From positions 1-64,000 of the forward strand of contig NZ_JAGMUK010000082.1 in assembly GCF_019049245.1 (NCBI RefSeq): DNA of 64,000 nucleotides, in the 5' to 3' direction. A model generated the notes under the pieces. That model searched no databases. It was not told the origin of the DNA and saw only the letters and a program-made list of their open reading frames with translations. Position numbers and translations under genes: made by a program. Position 1 is the first letter of the stretch. Each line of letters opens with the position of its first letter. The stretch comes from Streptomyces sp. AC555_RSS877 (GTDB lineage Bacteria > Actinomycetota > Actinomycetes > Streptomycetales > Streptomycetaceae). Below, one piece after another: positions 8,100 through 16,575 of the stretch.

Positions 8100-9140
8100 G
8101 TGATCGTCTGGGTCAACGGCGCGTTCGGTGCGGGGAAGACCACCACCGCACGGGAACTGATCGAACTGATCCCGAACAGCACGCTCTTCGACCCCGAGGT
8201 CCTGGGCGGAGCACTCTTGCACCTGCTGCCGCCCAAACACCTCGCCGAGGTCGGCGACTTCCAGGACCTGCCGATCTGGCGGCGACTCGTGATCGACACG
8301 GCGGCCGCGATGCTCGCCGAACTGGGCGGGACCCTGGTGGTCCCGATGACCCTGCTGCGCCAGGACTACCGGGACGAGATCTTCGGCGGCCTGGCCGCGC
8401 GCCGGGTCACCGTGCGGCACGTACTTCTCGCTCCGGCGGAAACGATCCTGCGTGAGCGAATAGCCGGGCGGGAGATCCCGCCGGACCTGCCCGACGGCGA
8501 GATACGGCAACGGCAGTGGGCGTACGACCACATCGAGCCGTACCGGTCCGCCCTCGCCTCCTGGCTCACCGCGGACGCCCACCTGATCGACTGCGGTGCC
8601 CTCACGCCCTACGAGACCGCCACCCGGATCGCGGAGGCCGTCAGCGCCGGGAACGTGCCGGTGTGCGACATCGTGCAGACACCCGAGCCGACCGCCGAGA
8701 CGCTCGCGGCGGGCGTCCTGCTCTTCGACGAGCAGGACCGGGTGCTGCTCGTGGACCCCACCTACAAGCCTGGCTGGGAGTTTCCCGGCGGCGTCGTGGA
8801 ACCCGGCGAGGCGCCCGCCCGCGCCGGAATGCGCGAGGTCGAGGAGGAGACCGGGATCCGCCTGGACGACGTGCCCCGCCTCCTCGTCGTCGACTGGGAG
8901 CCGCCCGCGCCCCCCGGCTACGGCGGTCTGCGTCTCCTCTTCGAAGGCGGCCGGCTCGACTCCGCCGACGCGGAGCGCCTCCTGCTGCCGGGCCCCGAGC
9001 TGCGCGGCTGGTGCTTCGCCACCGAGGAGGAGGCCGCCGACCTGCTGCCGCCCGTCCGCTACGAGCGGCTGCGCTGGGCCCTGCGGGCGCGGGAACGAGG
9101 CGCGGCGATGTATCTGGAGGCGGGCATTCCTACGCCGTGA
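8100..9140 (+). CDS. P-loop kinase-NUDIX hydrolase fusion protein
   Basis: A 346-residue two-domain protein. The N-terminal half is a P-loop kinase-like domain: Walker A GAFGAGKTTT at 7-16, then LVVPMTLL and a LID-like Arg-containing segment (LRERIAGREIP), resembling ATP-binding domains of TmrB or chloramphenicol phosphotransferase type. From about residue 205 a NUDIX domain follows, with a complete NUDIX box (GGVVEPGE, seven residues, REVEEETGI) near 230-253. The GTG start is supported by AGAGGGGG upstream. The domains could phosphorylate and then hydrolyse a nucleoside-type small molecule, or act in detoxification. The substrate is unknown and the gene is monocistronic. Confidence 0.85.
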   Translation: MIVWVNGAFGAGKTTTARELIELIPNSTLFDPEVLGGALLHLLPPKHLAEVGDFQDLPIWRRLVIDTAAAMLAELGGTLVVPMTLLRQDYRDEIFGGLAARRVTVRHVLLAPAETILRERIAGREIPPDLPDGEIRQRQWAYDHIEPYRSALASWLTADAHLIDCGALTPYETATRIAEAVSAGNVPVCDIVQTPEPTAETLAAGVLLFDEQDRVLLVDPTYKPGWEFPGGVVEPGEAPARAGMREVEEETGIRLDDVPRLLVVDWEPPAPPGYGGLRLLFEGGRLDSADAERLLLPGPELRGWCFATEEEAADLLPPVRYERLRWALRARERGAAMYLEAGIPTP

Positions 9141-9261
9141 CCTGCCGGCCGGTCACCCCACCCACGGCCGGGGACAGGGCGTCGGTCCGGTCTCCTCCCG
9201 CAATCGCGGGCCGACTCGGTCATGACCCGGGCCTGGCCTGCCCGGCGTCAGCGCGCCCAGG

Positions 9262-9954
9262 TCAGTAGGTGTCCGCCGATCTCCGAAGCGCTGTCGACGC
9301 CTGGCCGATCACCGGATCACCGTGGCCGAAACAGGCCAGATCCGCCTCCAGCGTCGCCAGCCGCCGGAACGAGTCGAGGGCCTGGGCCCGGTCCAGGTTG
9401 AAGACGCCGAGCATCACGCTCCCGTCGACCGGTGACGCGGCCACGGCGTCCCCGGTGAACAGCACGCCGTGCCCAGGGAGGCGGAGTGCGATGCTGCCGT
9501 GCGTGTGGCCGGGGATGTGGACGACGTCCGCTCCGCCGCCGAAGTCCAGGACATCACCGTCGGACAGCTCGGTGACCTGCGGCGGACGCGCGTACTCCCC
9601 CTGCGGCAGGTGCCGTAGGGCCTGCGCGTGCAGCGGGCGCTCCCAGTCCTCGAACACCGGTGGCGGACCCGGAACCTCCCCCCGTACGACGGGGGCGTCC
9701 AGGCGGTGGGCCAGCACCTCGGCGCCGGTCGCCGCCGCGAGTTCGGCGGCGCCGCCCACGTGGTCCTCGTGGAAGTGGGTGAGCACGATCCGGCGTACAC
9801 GCCCCAGGGGATCGGCGACTTCGGCGATCGACGCTCCGGAGCCCGGCGGTCCGGCGTCGATCACTGTCAACGCGTCGCCGTCGCGCCAGACGTAGGCCTG
9901 ACCGACCGGGAAGCGCAGGAGGTAAAGGCGGGGGAGGAGTTCGAAGACGTCCAT
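9262..9954 (-). CDS. MBL-fold metallo-hydrolase
   Basis: A 230-residue metallo-beta-lactamase-fold hydrolase. The zinc motif THFHEDHVGG is followed by the later ligands in IPGHTHGS, LFTGDAV and FGHGDPV, so both metal sites look intact. No signal peptide is seen, suggesting a cytosolic glyoxalase II-like or lactonase-like role; these cannot be separated by sequence alone. The ATG at 9954 (MDVFELLP) is preferred to the upstream in-frame ATG because the upstream segment overlaps a terminator hairpin. It lies downstream of the M20 peptidase gene on the same strand, separated by that hairpin. Confidence 0.85.
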   Translation of the reverse strand: MDVFELLPRLYLLRFPVGQAYVWRDGDALTVIDAGPPGSGASIAEVADPLGRVRRIVLTHFHEDHVGGAAELAAATGAEVLAHRLDAPVVRGEVPGPPPVFEDWERPLHAQALRHLPQGEYARPPQVTELSDGDVLDFGGGADVVHIPGHTHGSIALRLPGHGVLFTGDAVAASPVDGSVMLGVFNLDRAQALDSFRRLATLEADLACFGHGDPVIGQASTALRRSADTY

Positions 9955-9969
9955 AAGTCGACCGTAGAA

Positions 9970-9997
9970 AGGCCCCCGTCCCATGACGAGGGCCCTC
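9970..9997 (-). terminator. Hairpin terminator after the M20 peptidase gene
   Basis: AGGCCCCCGTC pairs with GACGAGGGCCCT (one bulge) around a CAT-containing loop, between the peptidase stop at 10024 and the MBL start at 9954. Confidence 0.6.
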
Positions 9998-10023
9998 TGC
10001 CGACAGCAGAGCGCCGGGCCGGT

Positions 10024-11379
10024 TCAGCCTGCCGCGTAGTTGCGCAGGAACAGGGCCTCCGCCACCGAAAGGCGCTCGAGCTCCTGCGGGGACACGCTCT
10101 CGTTCACCGCGTGGATCCGGGCCTCCGGCTCGCTCAGGCCGATGAGCAGGATCTCCGCGTGCGGATAGAGGGCGGCGAGGGTGTTGCACAGCGGAATGGA
10201 GCCGCCCTGTCCGGCGTACTGCATCTCCTGGCCCGGGTACGCGACCGCCATCGCCTCGGTCATCGCGGCGTACGCCGGGCTGCTCGTGTCCGCGCTGAAG
10301 GCCTGGCCCTGGCCGATCTGCTCGGTGTGCATCCGGGCCCCCCACGGGGTGTGCGTCGCCAGGTGGGCCTCGAGCAGCTTGGTCGCCTCAGCCGCGTCCA
10401 CGCCAGGCGGCACCCGCAGGCTGACCAGCGCGCGGGCGCTCGCCTGCACGGACGGGGTGGCGCCGACGACCGGCGGGCAGTCGATGCCGAGCACCGTGAC
10501 GGCCGGGCGGGCCCAGATACGGTCGGCGACGGTGCCGGAGCCGATCAGCCGCACGCCGTCCAGCACCTGGGCGTCCTGGCGGAACTGCTCCTCGTCGTAC
10601 TGCAACCCGTCCCAGGACGTCTCCGGAGTGAGCCCGTCGACCACGGTCGAGCCGTCCTCCGCGCGCAGCGAGTCCAGTACGCGGATCAGGGCGCCCAGCG
10701 CGTCCGGGGCGGCGCCGCCGAACTGGCCCGAATGCAGGTTGCCCTCGAGCGTGTCGATCTGGACACGCACCAAAGTCATGCCGCGCAGGGTGGAGGTGAC
10801 CGTCGGCAGGCCGACCCGGAAGTTGCCCGCGTCGCCGATGACGATGGTGTCGGCCTCCAGGAGCTCGGGGTGCGCCTCGGCGTACCGCTCCAGGCCGCCC
10901 GTGCCCATCTCCTCCGAACCCTCGGCGATGACCTTGACATGCACCGGGACGCCGCCGTTCGCCTTGAGCGCGCGCAACGCCAGCAGATGCATGATCACCC
11001 CGCCCTTGCAGTCCGCGGCCCCGCGCCCGTACCAGCGGCCGTCGCGCTCGGTCAGCTCGAAGGGCGGAGTCGTCCAGGCGGCCTCGTCCAGCGGCGGCTG
11101 CACGTCGTAGTGGGCGTACAGCAGCACGGTCTTGGCGCCCGCGGGGCCGGGCAGATAGCCGTACACCGACTGGGTGCCGTCGGGGGTGTCGAGCATGGCC
11201 ACGTCCCTGAAGCCCTCGGCGGTCAGCGCGTCGGCGACCCACCGCGCGGCGCCCTCGCTCTCGCTCTTCGGGAACTGGTCGAAGTCCGCCACCGACTTGA
11301 AGGCCACCAGCTCGGTGAGCTCCTCCTTCGCCCTCGGCATCAGCGAGGCGACGGTCTCGGCGACCGGATTCGACGACAT
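10024..11379 (-). CDS. M20-family metallopeptidase (dipeptidase)
   Basis: A 451-residue cytosolic zinc peptidase of the M20 family. The di-zinc ligands and catalytic residues appear in order: AHYDVQPP, GRGAADCKGG, EGSEEMGTGGLE and VIGDAGN, with a dimerisation (lid) domain between and the terminal His/Glu region after. The length fits the dipeptidase/carnosinase-like clade. The ATG at 11379 has AAGGAG seven bases upstream; frame further upstream is rejected because it would overlap the divergent gene's promoter. It probably hydrolyses dipeptides or N-acylated amino acids. A hairpin follows it. Confidence 0.9.
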   Translation of the reverse strand: MSSNPVAETVASLMPRAKEELTELVAFKSVADFDQFPKSESEGAARWVADALTAEGFRDVAMLDTPDGTQSVYGYLPGPAGAKTVLLYAHYDVQPPLDEAAWTTPPFELTERDGRWYGRGAADCKGGVIMHLLALRALKANGGVPVHVKVIAEGSEEMGTGGLERYAEAHPELLEADTIVIGDAGNFRVGLPTVTSTLRGMTLVRVQIDTLEGNLHSGQFGGAAPDALGALIRVLDSLRAEDGSTVVDGLTPETSWDGLQYDEEQFRQDAQVLDGVRLIGSGTVADRIWARPAVTVLGIDCPPVVGATPSVQASARALVSLRVPPGVDAAEATKLLEAHLATHTPWGARMHTEQIGQGQAFSADTSSPAYAAMTEAMAVAYPGQEMQYAGQGGSIPLCNTLAALYPHAEILLIGLSEPEARIHAVNESVSPQELERLSVAEALFLRNYAAG

Positions 11380-11512
11380 GGGCACGCTCCTTGTGGGTGC
11401 GACGTTGTACCGATGAGTGCCGTAGATCCTCCCACAGCGGCCTGAGAGGACGTCCCCCGTAGGATGCGGGGGACAGGTGCGGCAGCGGCTTGATCGGGAG
11501 CAGTAGACCAAC

Positions 11513-12751
11513 GTGAGCAGCGAGAACTCTTCGGCGGACGACGAGCAGCGGGTGTGGGACGTCGTCGTGGTGGGCGCGGGACCCGCGGGGGCCTCGGCCG
11601 CCTACGCGGCGGCGGTCGCGGGACGGCGCGTGCTGTTGCTGGAGAAGGCGGAGCTGCCGCGCTACAAAACGTGCGGCGGCGGCATCATCGGCCCCTCGCG
11701 CGACGCCCTGCCACCCGGCTTCGAGCTGCCGTTCCGGGACCGGGTACACGCGGTGACGTTCTCGCACAACGGCCGCTTCGCCCGCACCCGTCGCTCCCGG
11801 CAGATGCTGTTCGGGCTGATCAACCGGCCCGAGTTCGACCAGCAGCTGGTCGAGCACGCCCAGAAGGCGGGCGCGGAGCTGCGGACGGGCGTCACCGTGC
11901 AGCGGGTCGAGCAGCACGGCTCGACCGTGCCCGACCGGCGCACGGTCGCGGTGGTCCTGCAGGGCGGTGAGACGGTGCTCGCGCGGGCGGTCGTCGGAGC
12001 CGACGGCAGCGCCAGCCGCATAGGAGCTCATGTCGGGGTGAAGCTCGACCAGGTGGACCTCGGCCTGGAGGCGGAGATCCCGGTGCCGGAGACGGTCGCC
12101 GAGGACTGGAAGGGGCGGGTGCTCATCGACTGGGGGCCGATGCCCGGCAGCTACGGCTGGGTCTTCCCCAAGGGCGACACGCTCACGGTCGGCGTGATCT
12201 CCGCGCGCGGCGAGGGCGCCGCGACCAAGAGGTACCTGGAGGACTTCATCGGCCGGCTCGGTCTCGCCGGTTTCGAGCCGAGCATCTCCTCCGGCCACCT
12301 GACCCGCTGCCGCGCCGACGACTCCCCGCTGTCGCGGGGGCGGGTGCTGGTGTGCGGGGACGCGGCGGGGCTTCTGGAGCCGTGGACCCGCGAGGGAATC
12401 TCCTTCGCGTTGCGTTCCGGCCGGCTCGCGGGGGAGTGGGCGGTGCGGATCGCGGAGGCGCACGACGCGGTGGACACCCGCCGGCAGGCCCTGAACTACG
12501 CGTTCGCGATCAAGGCCGGGCTCGGCGTCGAGATGAGCGTCGGGAAGCGGCTGCTGATCGCGTTCGAGCGGCGCCCCGGCCTGTTCCACGCGGGGCTGAC
12601 CGGCATTCGCCCGGTCTGGAAGGCGTTCATGGACATCACCCGCGGGGCGACGTCGCTGGGCGAGATCGTCCGCACCCGTCCGATGGCCCAGCGTGCGCTG
12701 ACCGCGCTGGACCGGCGGCAGTCCGGCTCCACGGGCGACGTCAGCCCGTGA
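11513..12751 (+). CDS. Geranylgeranyl reductase family FAD-dependent oxidoreductase
   Basis: A 412-residue flavoprotein. The Rossmann FAD-binding motif VVVVGAGPAGASAA starts near residue 17, the CGGGI segment typical of the geranylgeranyl reductase family lies near residue 54, and the second FAD contact LVCGDAAGLLEPWTREGI is near residue 280. This family saturates isoprenoid chains of menaquinone, archaeal-type lipids or chlorophyll side chains; in actinobacteria menaquinone side-chain reduction is a common role. The GTG start is close to the divergent peptidase gene. The 3' end overlaps a convergent gene by 11 bases. No menaquinone genes are adjacent, so the substrate is inferred only from family. 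Confidence 0.85.
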   Translation: MSSENSSADDEQRVWDVVVVGAGPAGASAAYAAAVAGRRVLLLEKAELPRYKTCGGGIIGPSRDALPPGFELPFRDRVHAVTFSHNGRFARTRRSRQMLFGLINRPEFDQQLVEHAQKAGAELRTGVTVQRVEQHGSTVPDRRTVAVVLQGGETVLARAVVGADGSASRIGAHVGVKLDQVDLGLEAEIPVPETVAEDWKGRVLIDWGPMPGSYGWVFPKGDTLTVGVISARGEGAATKRYLEDFIGRLGLAGFEPSISSGHLTRCRADDSPLSRGRVLVCGDAAGLLEPWTREGISFALRSGRLAGEWAVRIAEAHDAVDTRRQALNYAFAIKAGLGVEMSVGKRLLIAFERRPGLFHAGLTGIRPVWKAFMDITRGATSLGEIVRTRPMAQRALTALDRRQSGSTGDVSP

Positions 12752-13190
12752 CGGTGATGCGGAAGACGGGGTGGTCGGGGGCGATCCGGCGCAGGTCGGC
12801 GTCAGGTGAGTCGGGGCCCACGCCGTTGAAGAAGACACCGGCCTCGGCCTTCCAGCGCTTGAGGTAGGCGCGCAGCAGCGGCACCTTGTCGTCGCCGGTG
12901 ACCTCGGTCGCGGTGAACACGGACACGTCCTTGCCGAGGCGCAGTTCACCGCCGCCGGCCGCGCGCATGTTGTGCGTCCACTGGACGTGACCGCGGGGAG
13001 CGACCAGGTACCGCTGTCCGTCCACGGTCAGCAGGTTCACGGGGGTGGTCCGCCACTCGCCGCTCTTGCGGCCGCGGACCGCCAGGACCCGGGAGCCCCA
13101 GACGCTGATGCCCCGGCGGGTCATCCAGGCCACGACACGGTTGAGGACGTTGACGGTGAACCAGCCGGGCTTCTGGACGTGTGTGGTCAT
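12741..13190 (-). CDS. Deazaflavin (F420)-dependent nitroreductase family protein
   Basis: A 149-residue split-beta-barrel protein of the DDN family. The typical core is visible: an N-terminal helix region, VWGSRVLAVRGRKSGEWRTTPVNLL, YLVAPRGHVQWTHNMRAAGG, and a C-terminal DHPVFRITV. In this family the proteins use reduced F420 (or sometimes FAD) to reduce quinones, nitro compounds or other small substrates. It diverges from a TetR-family gene, and four related inverted repeats lie between them, so it is very probably the regulator's target and induced by a toxic or redox-active ligand. Confidence 0.9.
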   Translation of the reverse strand: MTTHVQKPGWFTVNVLNRVVAWMTRRGISVWGSRVLAVRGRKSGEWRTTPVNLLTVDGQRYLVAPRGHVQWTHNMRAAGGGELRLGKDVSVFTATEVTGDDKVPLLRAYLKRWKAEAGVFFNGVGPDSPDADLRRIAPDHPVFRITVTG

Positions 13191-13210
13191 GCGGACTCCC
13201 GTGGAAAGTG

Positions 13211-13335
13211 GAGAGCGCCGCTCTCATTTGTGAGCACTGCTCTCGCTTGATGAAGAGTCTGCCGCAGTGGGGCGGTCCGGGCAAGAGCACTGCTCTCTTT
13301 TTTGTTCGTCGCTCTTGTTTGTGTGCACCGCTCTC
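13211..13335. promoter_or_regulatory. Array of four TetR-type operator repeats
   Basis: Four 15-bp sites fit GAGAGCnnnGCTCTC: 13211-13225 (perfect, GAGAGCGCCGCTCTC), 13230-13244, 13283-13297 (AGAGCACTGCTCT core perfect) and 13321-13335 (right half perfect, left half degenerate). They lie between the divergent DDN and TetR genes; the last one ends 22 bases before the TetR start. This arrangement suggests cooperative repression of both promoters. Confidence 0.8.
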
Positions 13336-13356
13336 GCTCGGTGGGAGACTCATGCC

Positions 13357-14061
13357 ATGAGCAGCACCGCCCACGGCGCCCGAGCCCGCGCCAGAACCGA
13401 AGTCACCGCGGCCATCAAGGACGAGGCGCGCAGCCAGCTCGCGGCCGAGGGTGCCGCCAAGCTCTCGCTGCGTGCCGTGGCCCGTGCACTCGGCATGGTC
13501 TCCTCCGGGCTGTACCGCTACTTCCCCAGCCGCGACGACCTGCTGACCGCACTCATCATCGACGCCTACGACTCCCTCGGCGAGACCGCGGAGCAGGCAC
13601 ATGCCGCGGCCGCGGCCGCCGACGAGGGGCCCGTCCGGCGCTGGTCGGCGGTGTGCGAGGCGGTGCGCGCCTGGGCGATCGAGCGCCCGCACGAGTACGC
13701 GCTGGTCTACGGATCGCCGGTTCCGGGCTACACCGCGCCGGAGTCCACCGTCCCGGCCGCCTCCCGCGTCGGACTCGTCCTCATCGGCATCCTGCGCGAC
13801 GCCCACCGGGGCCCCGGAGTGACCGAGCCCCCGCTGCCCGCCGAGCTGCGGCCCGAGGCCGACCGGATGACCGCCGATCTCGCCCCGGACCTCCCGCCCG
13901 AGGCGGTCACGGCGCTCGTCGCGGCCTGCGCCCAGCTCGGCGGGCTGATCGGATTCGAGCTGTTCGGGCAGTTCAACCGGGTGGTGGAGGACCGCGAGCA
14001 GTTCTTCCGGCATGCGGTGACGCGCCTCGCCCACGGGGTGGGGCTGATGGATCCGCAGTAA
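13357..14061 (+). CDS. TetR-family transcriptional regulator
   Basis: A 234-residue regulator. The N-terminal helix-turn-helix (AKLSLRAVARALGMVSSGLYRYFPSRDDLLTALI) is canonical TetR, and the larger ligand-binding domain contains HEYALVYGSPVPGY and a C-terminal helix pair, as in the WHG (TetR_C_13-like) group. The ATG has GGGAG about ten bases upstream. It diverges from the F420-type reductase gene with an operator array between, implying autoregulation and repression of that gene. Its TAA stop coincides with the left target-site copy of a MITE-like element. Confidence 0.9.
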   Translation: MSSTAHGARARARTEVTAAIKDEARSQLAAEGAAKLSLRAVARALGMVSSGLYRYFPSRDDLLTALIIDAYDSLGETAEQAHAAAAAADEGPVRRWSAVCEAVRAWAIERPHEYALVYGSPVPGYTAPESTVPAASRVGLVLIGILRDAHRGPGVTEPPLPAELRPEADRMTADLAPDLPPEAVTALVAACAQLGGLIGFELFGQFNRVVEDREQFFRHAVTRLAHGVGLMDPQ

Positions 14062-14262
14062 GGGGTCCTTTCACTATGAGCGTCTGATCAGGTCGCGTGG
14101 TCTGGTGCCGTGCATCGCAAGGCGCCGGAGCGGCCGCGATGGGGGTCCCCCCGCGCGAGGTTGTTCGAGCGTGAGGGAGGAGCCACGTGGGCGTTTCGGC
14201 AACGCGGCGAGGTGCGGTGCCAGGCCGCGCGACCCGGACGGGCATAGTGAAAGGACCCCTAA
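14059..14262. mobile_element. MITE-like element 1 with perfect terminal inverted repeats
   Basis: A perfect 17-bp inverted repeat, GGGGTCCTTTCACTATG (14062-14078) and its complement (14243-14259), bounds about 198 bp and is flanked by the direct repeat TAA (14059-14061 and 14260-14262). No transposase is encoded. The core carries a GATGGGGGTCCCCCC segment and a GTGCCAGGCC motif shared with the second element near 16.6 kb. This fits a non-autonomous element mobilised by an IS5-like transposase elsewhere. Confidence 0.75.
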
Positions 14263-14358
14263 GGGCGCGGCCCGCGGCCGGCGTACTTCACGGGGAGTAC
14301 GCGTGATCACCGCGCTCGGCTGACGCCGCCGACCGTCCCGGCGTCTAGCGTGGCGGTC

Positions 14359-15591
14359 ATGGACGTGGAGCGCGTACGCGGGAGCGGCCCGCCGCAGTGG
14401 TGGCGGCACGGGCCGCCGTGGCCGCACCGCGGGGACGAGGAGGAGCGGGGCCCCCGGTGGCCGTGGCGGTCCACCGCGCTGTTCACCGTGTTCGTACTCG
14501 TCGGGTCGGACTACGCGGCCACCCAGCCCGGCGAGCGGGCCCCCCTCGACCCCTTCGCGCGCGTCCTGCTGGTCCTGGGGTCGGGCCTGCTGCTGTGGCG
14601 GTGGCGGCATCCGGTGCTCGTCGTGTTCGGCACGGCGACGGCCGCCATGCTCTACCTGGGCGCGGGCTACCCGTACGGGCCGGTCTTCCTGGCGGTCGCA
14701 CTGGCCTGCTTCAACGCCGTCGTCACGGGGCACCGCCGGTCCGCCTGGGCGGCTCTGGCGGTGCTCTGGGCCGGGCATGTGCTGGTCGCCCACTGGCTGT
14801 ACCGGTGGCTGCCGCCGGCCGGGGACTCCGCCGCGTCCTGGGGGCAGGAGGTCGTGGTCGCCACCTGGATGGTGATGATCCTCGCGGTGTCGGAGCTCGC
14901 CCGCACCCGACGCGAGCAGTGGGCCCGCGAGCGGGCCGAGCGCGCGCAGGCGGCGCGGCGGCGCGCCGACGAGGAAAGGCTGCGGATCGCCCGTGAGCTG
15001 CACGACGTCCTCGCGCACAGCATCTCGGTCATCAACGTGCAGGCGGGCGTCGGCCTCGCGCTCCTCGACACGGACCCGGAGCAGGCGCGCACGGCCCTCA
15101 CCACCATCAAGTCCGCGAGCAAGGAGGCGCTGGGCGAGGTACGCCAGGTGCTCGACACGCTGCGCACCCCGGGGGACGCGCCGCGCGCACCGGCGCCCGG
15201 CCTCGACCGGCTGCCCGAACTGGTGGAACAGGCGGCGGACGCGGGCCTCACCGTCGAGGTCGAGGGAAACCCGCCGCGGCTCGCCCCCGGCACGGACCTC
15301 GCCGCGTTCCGGATCGTCCAGGAGGCCCTGACCAACGTCGTACGGCACTCCGGTTCCCGGCACGCGCGCGTGCGGCTCGATCACGACGGCGGGGCGCTGC
15401 GGCTGCGTATCGACGACGACGGACCCGCCGCCGGCGCCGGCGCGGGCGGCAGCGGCAACGGTCTGGCCGGAATGCGGGAACGGGCCGCCGCGCTGGGTGG
15501 CACGATCGAGGCGGGCCCGCGAGCCGACGGCGGGTTCCGGGTGCTGGCCCTGCTGCCGTCGAAGGTGAAGACCGAGGAGGACGACCGGTGA
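14359..15591 (+). CDS. NarL-type sensor histidine kinase
   Basis: A 410-residue membrane histidine kinase. Hydrophobic segments between about residues 35 and 185 form four or five membrane helices, followed by a coiled-coil linker rich in Arg/Glu, the HisKA_3 dimerisation helix with phospho-acceptor His in ERLRIARELHDVLAHSIS, and an HATPase_c domain (IVQEALTNVVRHSG, IDDDGP, GNGLAGMRERAAALGG). The ATG at 14359 is used; a GTG nine bases upstream is possible. It overlaps the downstream response regulator by four bases, so the pair is translationally coupled. The signal is unknown. Confidence 0.9.
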   Translation: MDVERVRGSGPPQWWRHGPPWPHRGDEEERGPRWPWRSTALFTVFVLVGSDYAATQPGERAPLDPFARVLLVLGSGLLLWRWRHPVLVVFGTATAAMLYLGAGYPYGPVFLAVALACFNAVVTGHRRSAWAALAVLWAGHVLVAHWLYRWLPPAGDSAASWGQEVVVATWMVMILAVSELARTRREQWARERAERAQAARRRADEERLRIARELHDVLAHSISVINVQAGVGLALLDTDPEQARTALTTIKSASKEALGEVRQVLDTLRTPGDAPRAPAPGLDRLPELVEQAADAGLTVEVEGNPPRLAPGTDLAAFRIVQEALTNVVRHSGSRHARVRLDHDGGALRLRIDDDGPAAGAGAGGSGNGLAGMRERAAALGGTIEAGPRADGGFRVLALLPSKVKTEEDDR

Positions 15592-16253
15592 TCCGCGTAC
15601 TGCTCGCCGACGACCAGTCACTGGTGCGGGCCGGTTTCCGGGCGCTGCTCGACGCACAGCCGGACATCGAGGTGACCGGAGAGGCCGCCGACGGGGAGGA
15701 AGCGCTGCTAAGGGTGCGCGAACTGCGCCCCGACATCGTCCTGATGGACATCCGCATGCCGCTGCTGGACGGCCTCGTCGCGACCCGGCGCATCACCGGG
15801 GACGCGGCGCTGAGCCAGGTCAAGGTGGTCATGCTCACCACCTTCGAACTCGACGAGTACGTCTTCGAGGCGATCCGCTCGGGCGCCTCCGGCTTCCTGG
15901 TCAAGGACACCGAGCCGGAGGAACTTCTGCGCGCCGTACGGTCCGTGGTCGGGGGCGACGCACTGCTCTCGCCGGGCGTGACCCGCCGCCTGATCGCCGA
16001 GTTCGCCGCCCGCTCCAAGGAACCGGCGGCCGCCGACGCCCTCGTCCACCTCACCGAGCGGGAACGGGAGGTGATGGCCCTGGTCGGCATCGGCCTGTCC
16101 AACGACGAGATCGCCCGCCGCCTGGTCGTCAGCCCGCTCACCGCGAAGACCCATGTCAGCCGCACGATGGTCAAGCTGGGAGCCCGCGACCGGGCCCAAC
16201 TCGTCGTCCTGGCCTACGAGTCCGGGCTGGTGCGGCCGGGCTGGCTGGGCTGA
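15588..16253 (+). CDS. LuxR/NarL-family response regulator
   Basis: A 221-residue response regulator. The receiver domain has the acidic pair DD at 8-9, phospho-acceptor Asp in DIVLMDIRMP near residue 52, and Lys in FLVKDTEPEELL. The C-terminal LuxR-type helix-turn-helix reads LTEREREVMALVGIGLSNDEIARRLVVSPLTAKTHVSR. The GTG start overlaps the histidine kinase stop (GTGA), which marks the kinase as its partner. The 3' end overlaps a convergent small membrane protein gene by 40 bases. Targets are unknown. Confidence 0.92.
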   Translation: MIRVLLADDQSLVRAGFRALLDAQPDIEVTGEAADGEEALLRVRELRPDIVLMDIRMPLLDGLVATRRITGDAALSQVKVVMLTTFELDEYVFEAIRSGASGFLVKDTEPEELLRAVRSVVGGDALLSPGVTRRLIAEFAARSKEPAAADALVHLTEREREVMALVGIGLSNDEIARRLVVSPLTAKTHVSRTMVKLGARDRAQLVVLAYESGLVRPGWLG

Positions 16254-16504
16254 GGCCGCCCCGGCCGGAACCGGACCAGCACGCTGATGACCCGGGCGAG
16301 GAAGAGGACGGGCGCGAGCACCATGGCGGTGCTGAGCAGCAGGAGCTCCACGGTGGACGGCAGTTCGAACAACAACGCCGGACCCGCGACCGCCCCGAAG
16401 ACGACCGCCGCCGCGAGCGCCGCGCTGAACAGCGCGTACCCGATCTCGACGGTGATCGCGTCCCGCTCGGTCTGACCGCGCCGGCCCCCGTACGTCTCCA
16501 CCAT
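16214..16504 (-). CDS. Small DUF6332-like membrane protein
   Basis: A 96-residue protein with a charged N-terminus (QTERDAITVEIGYAL) and two hydrophobic segments, roughly residues 21-44 and 50-75, followed by a basic, Pro-rich tail. The TQAERDAVTVEI-like start followed by two membrane helices matches the Streptomyces DUF6332 group as I recall it. It is convergent with the response regulator and overlaps it. The ATG at 16504 was chosen because frame further upstream runs into the MITE-like element. Function unknown. Confidence 0.65.
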   Translation of the reverse strand: MVETYGGRRGQTERDAITVEIGYALFSAALAAAVVFGAVAGPALLFELPSTVELLLLSTAMVLAPVLFLARVISVLVRFRPGRPQPSQPGRTSPDS

Positions 16505-16575
16505 GGAAGTCTCACAGCCGTGTGCCCGGCGGGGCAAGCAGACCCCGCCGGGCACAGGCATCGGCGACGTTCCCG

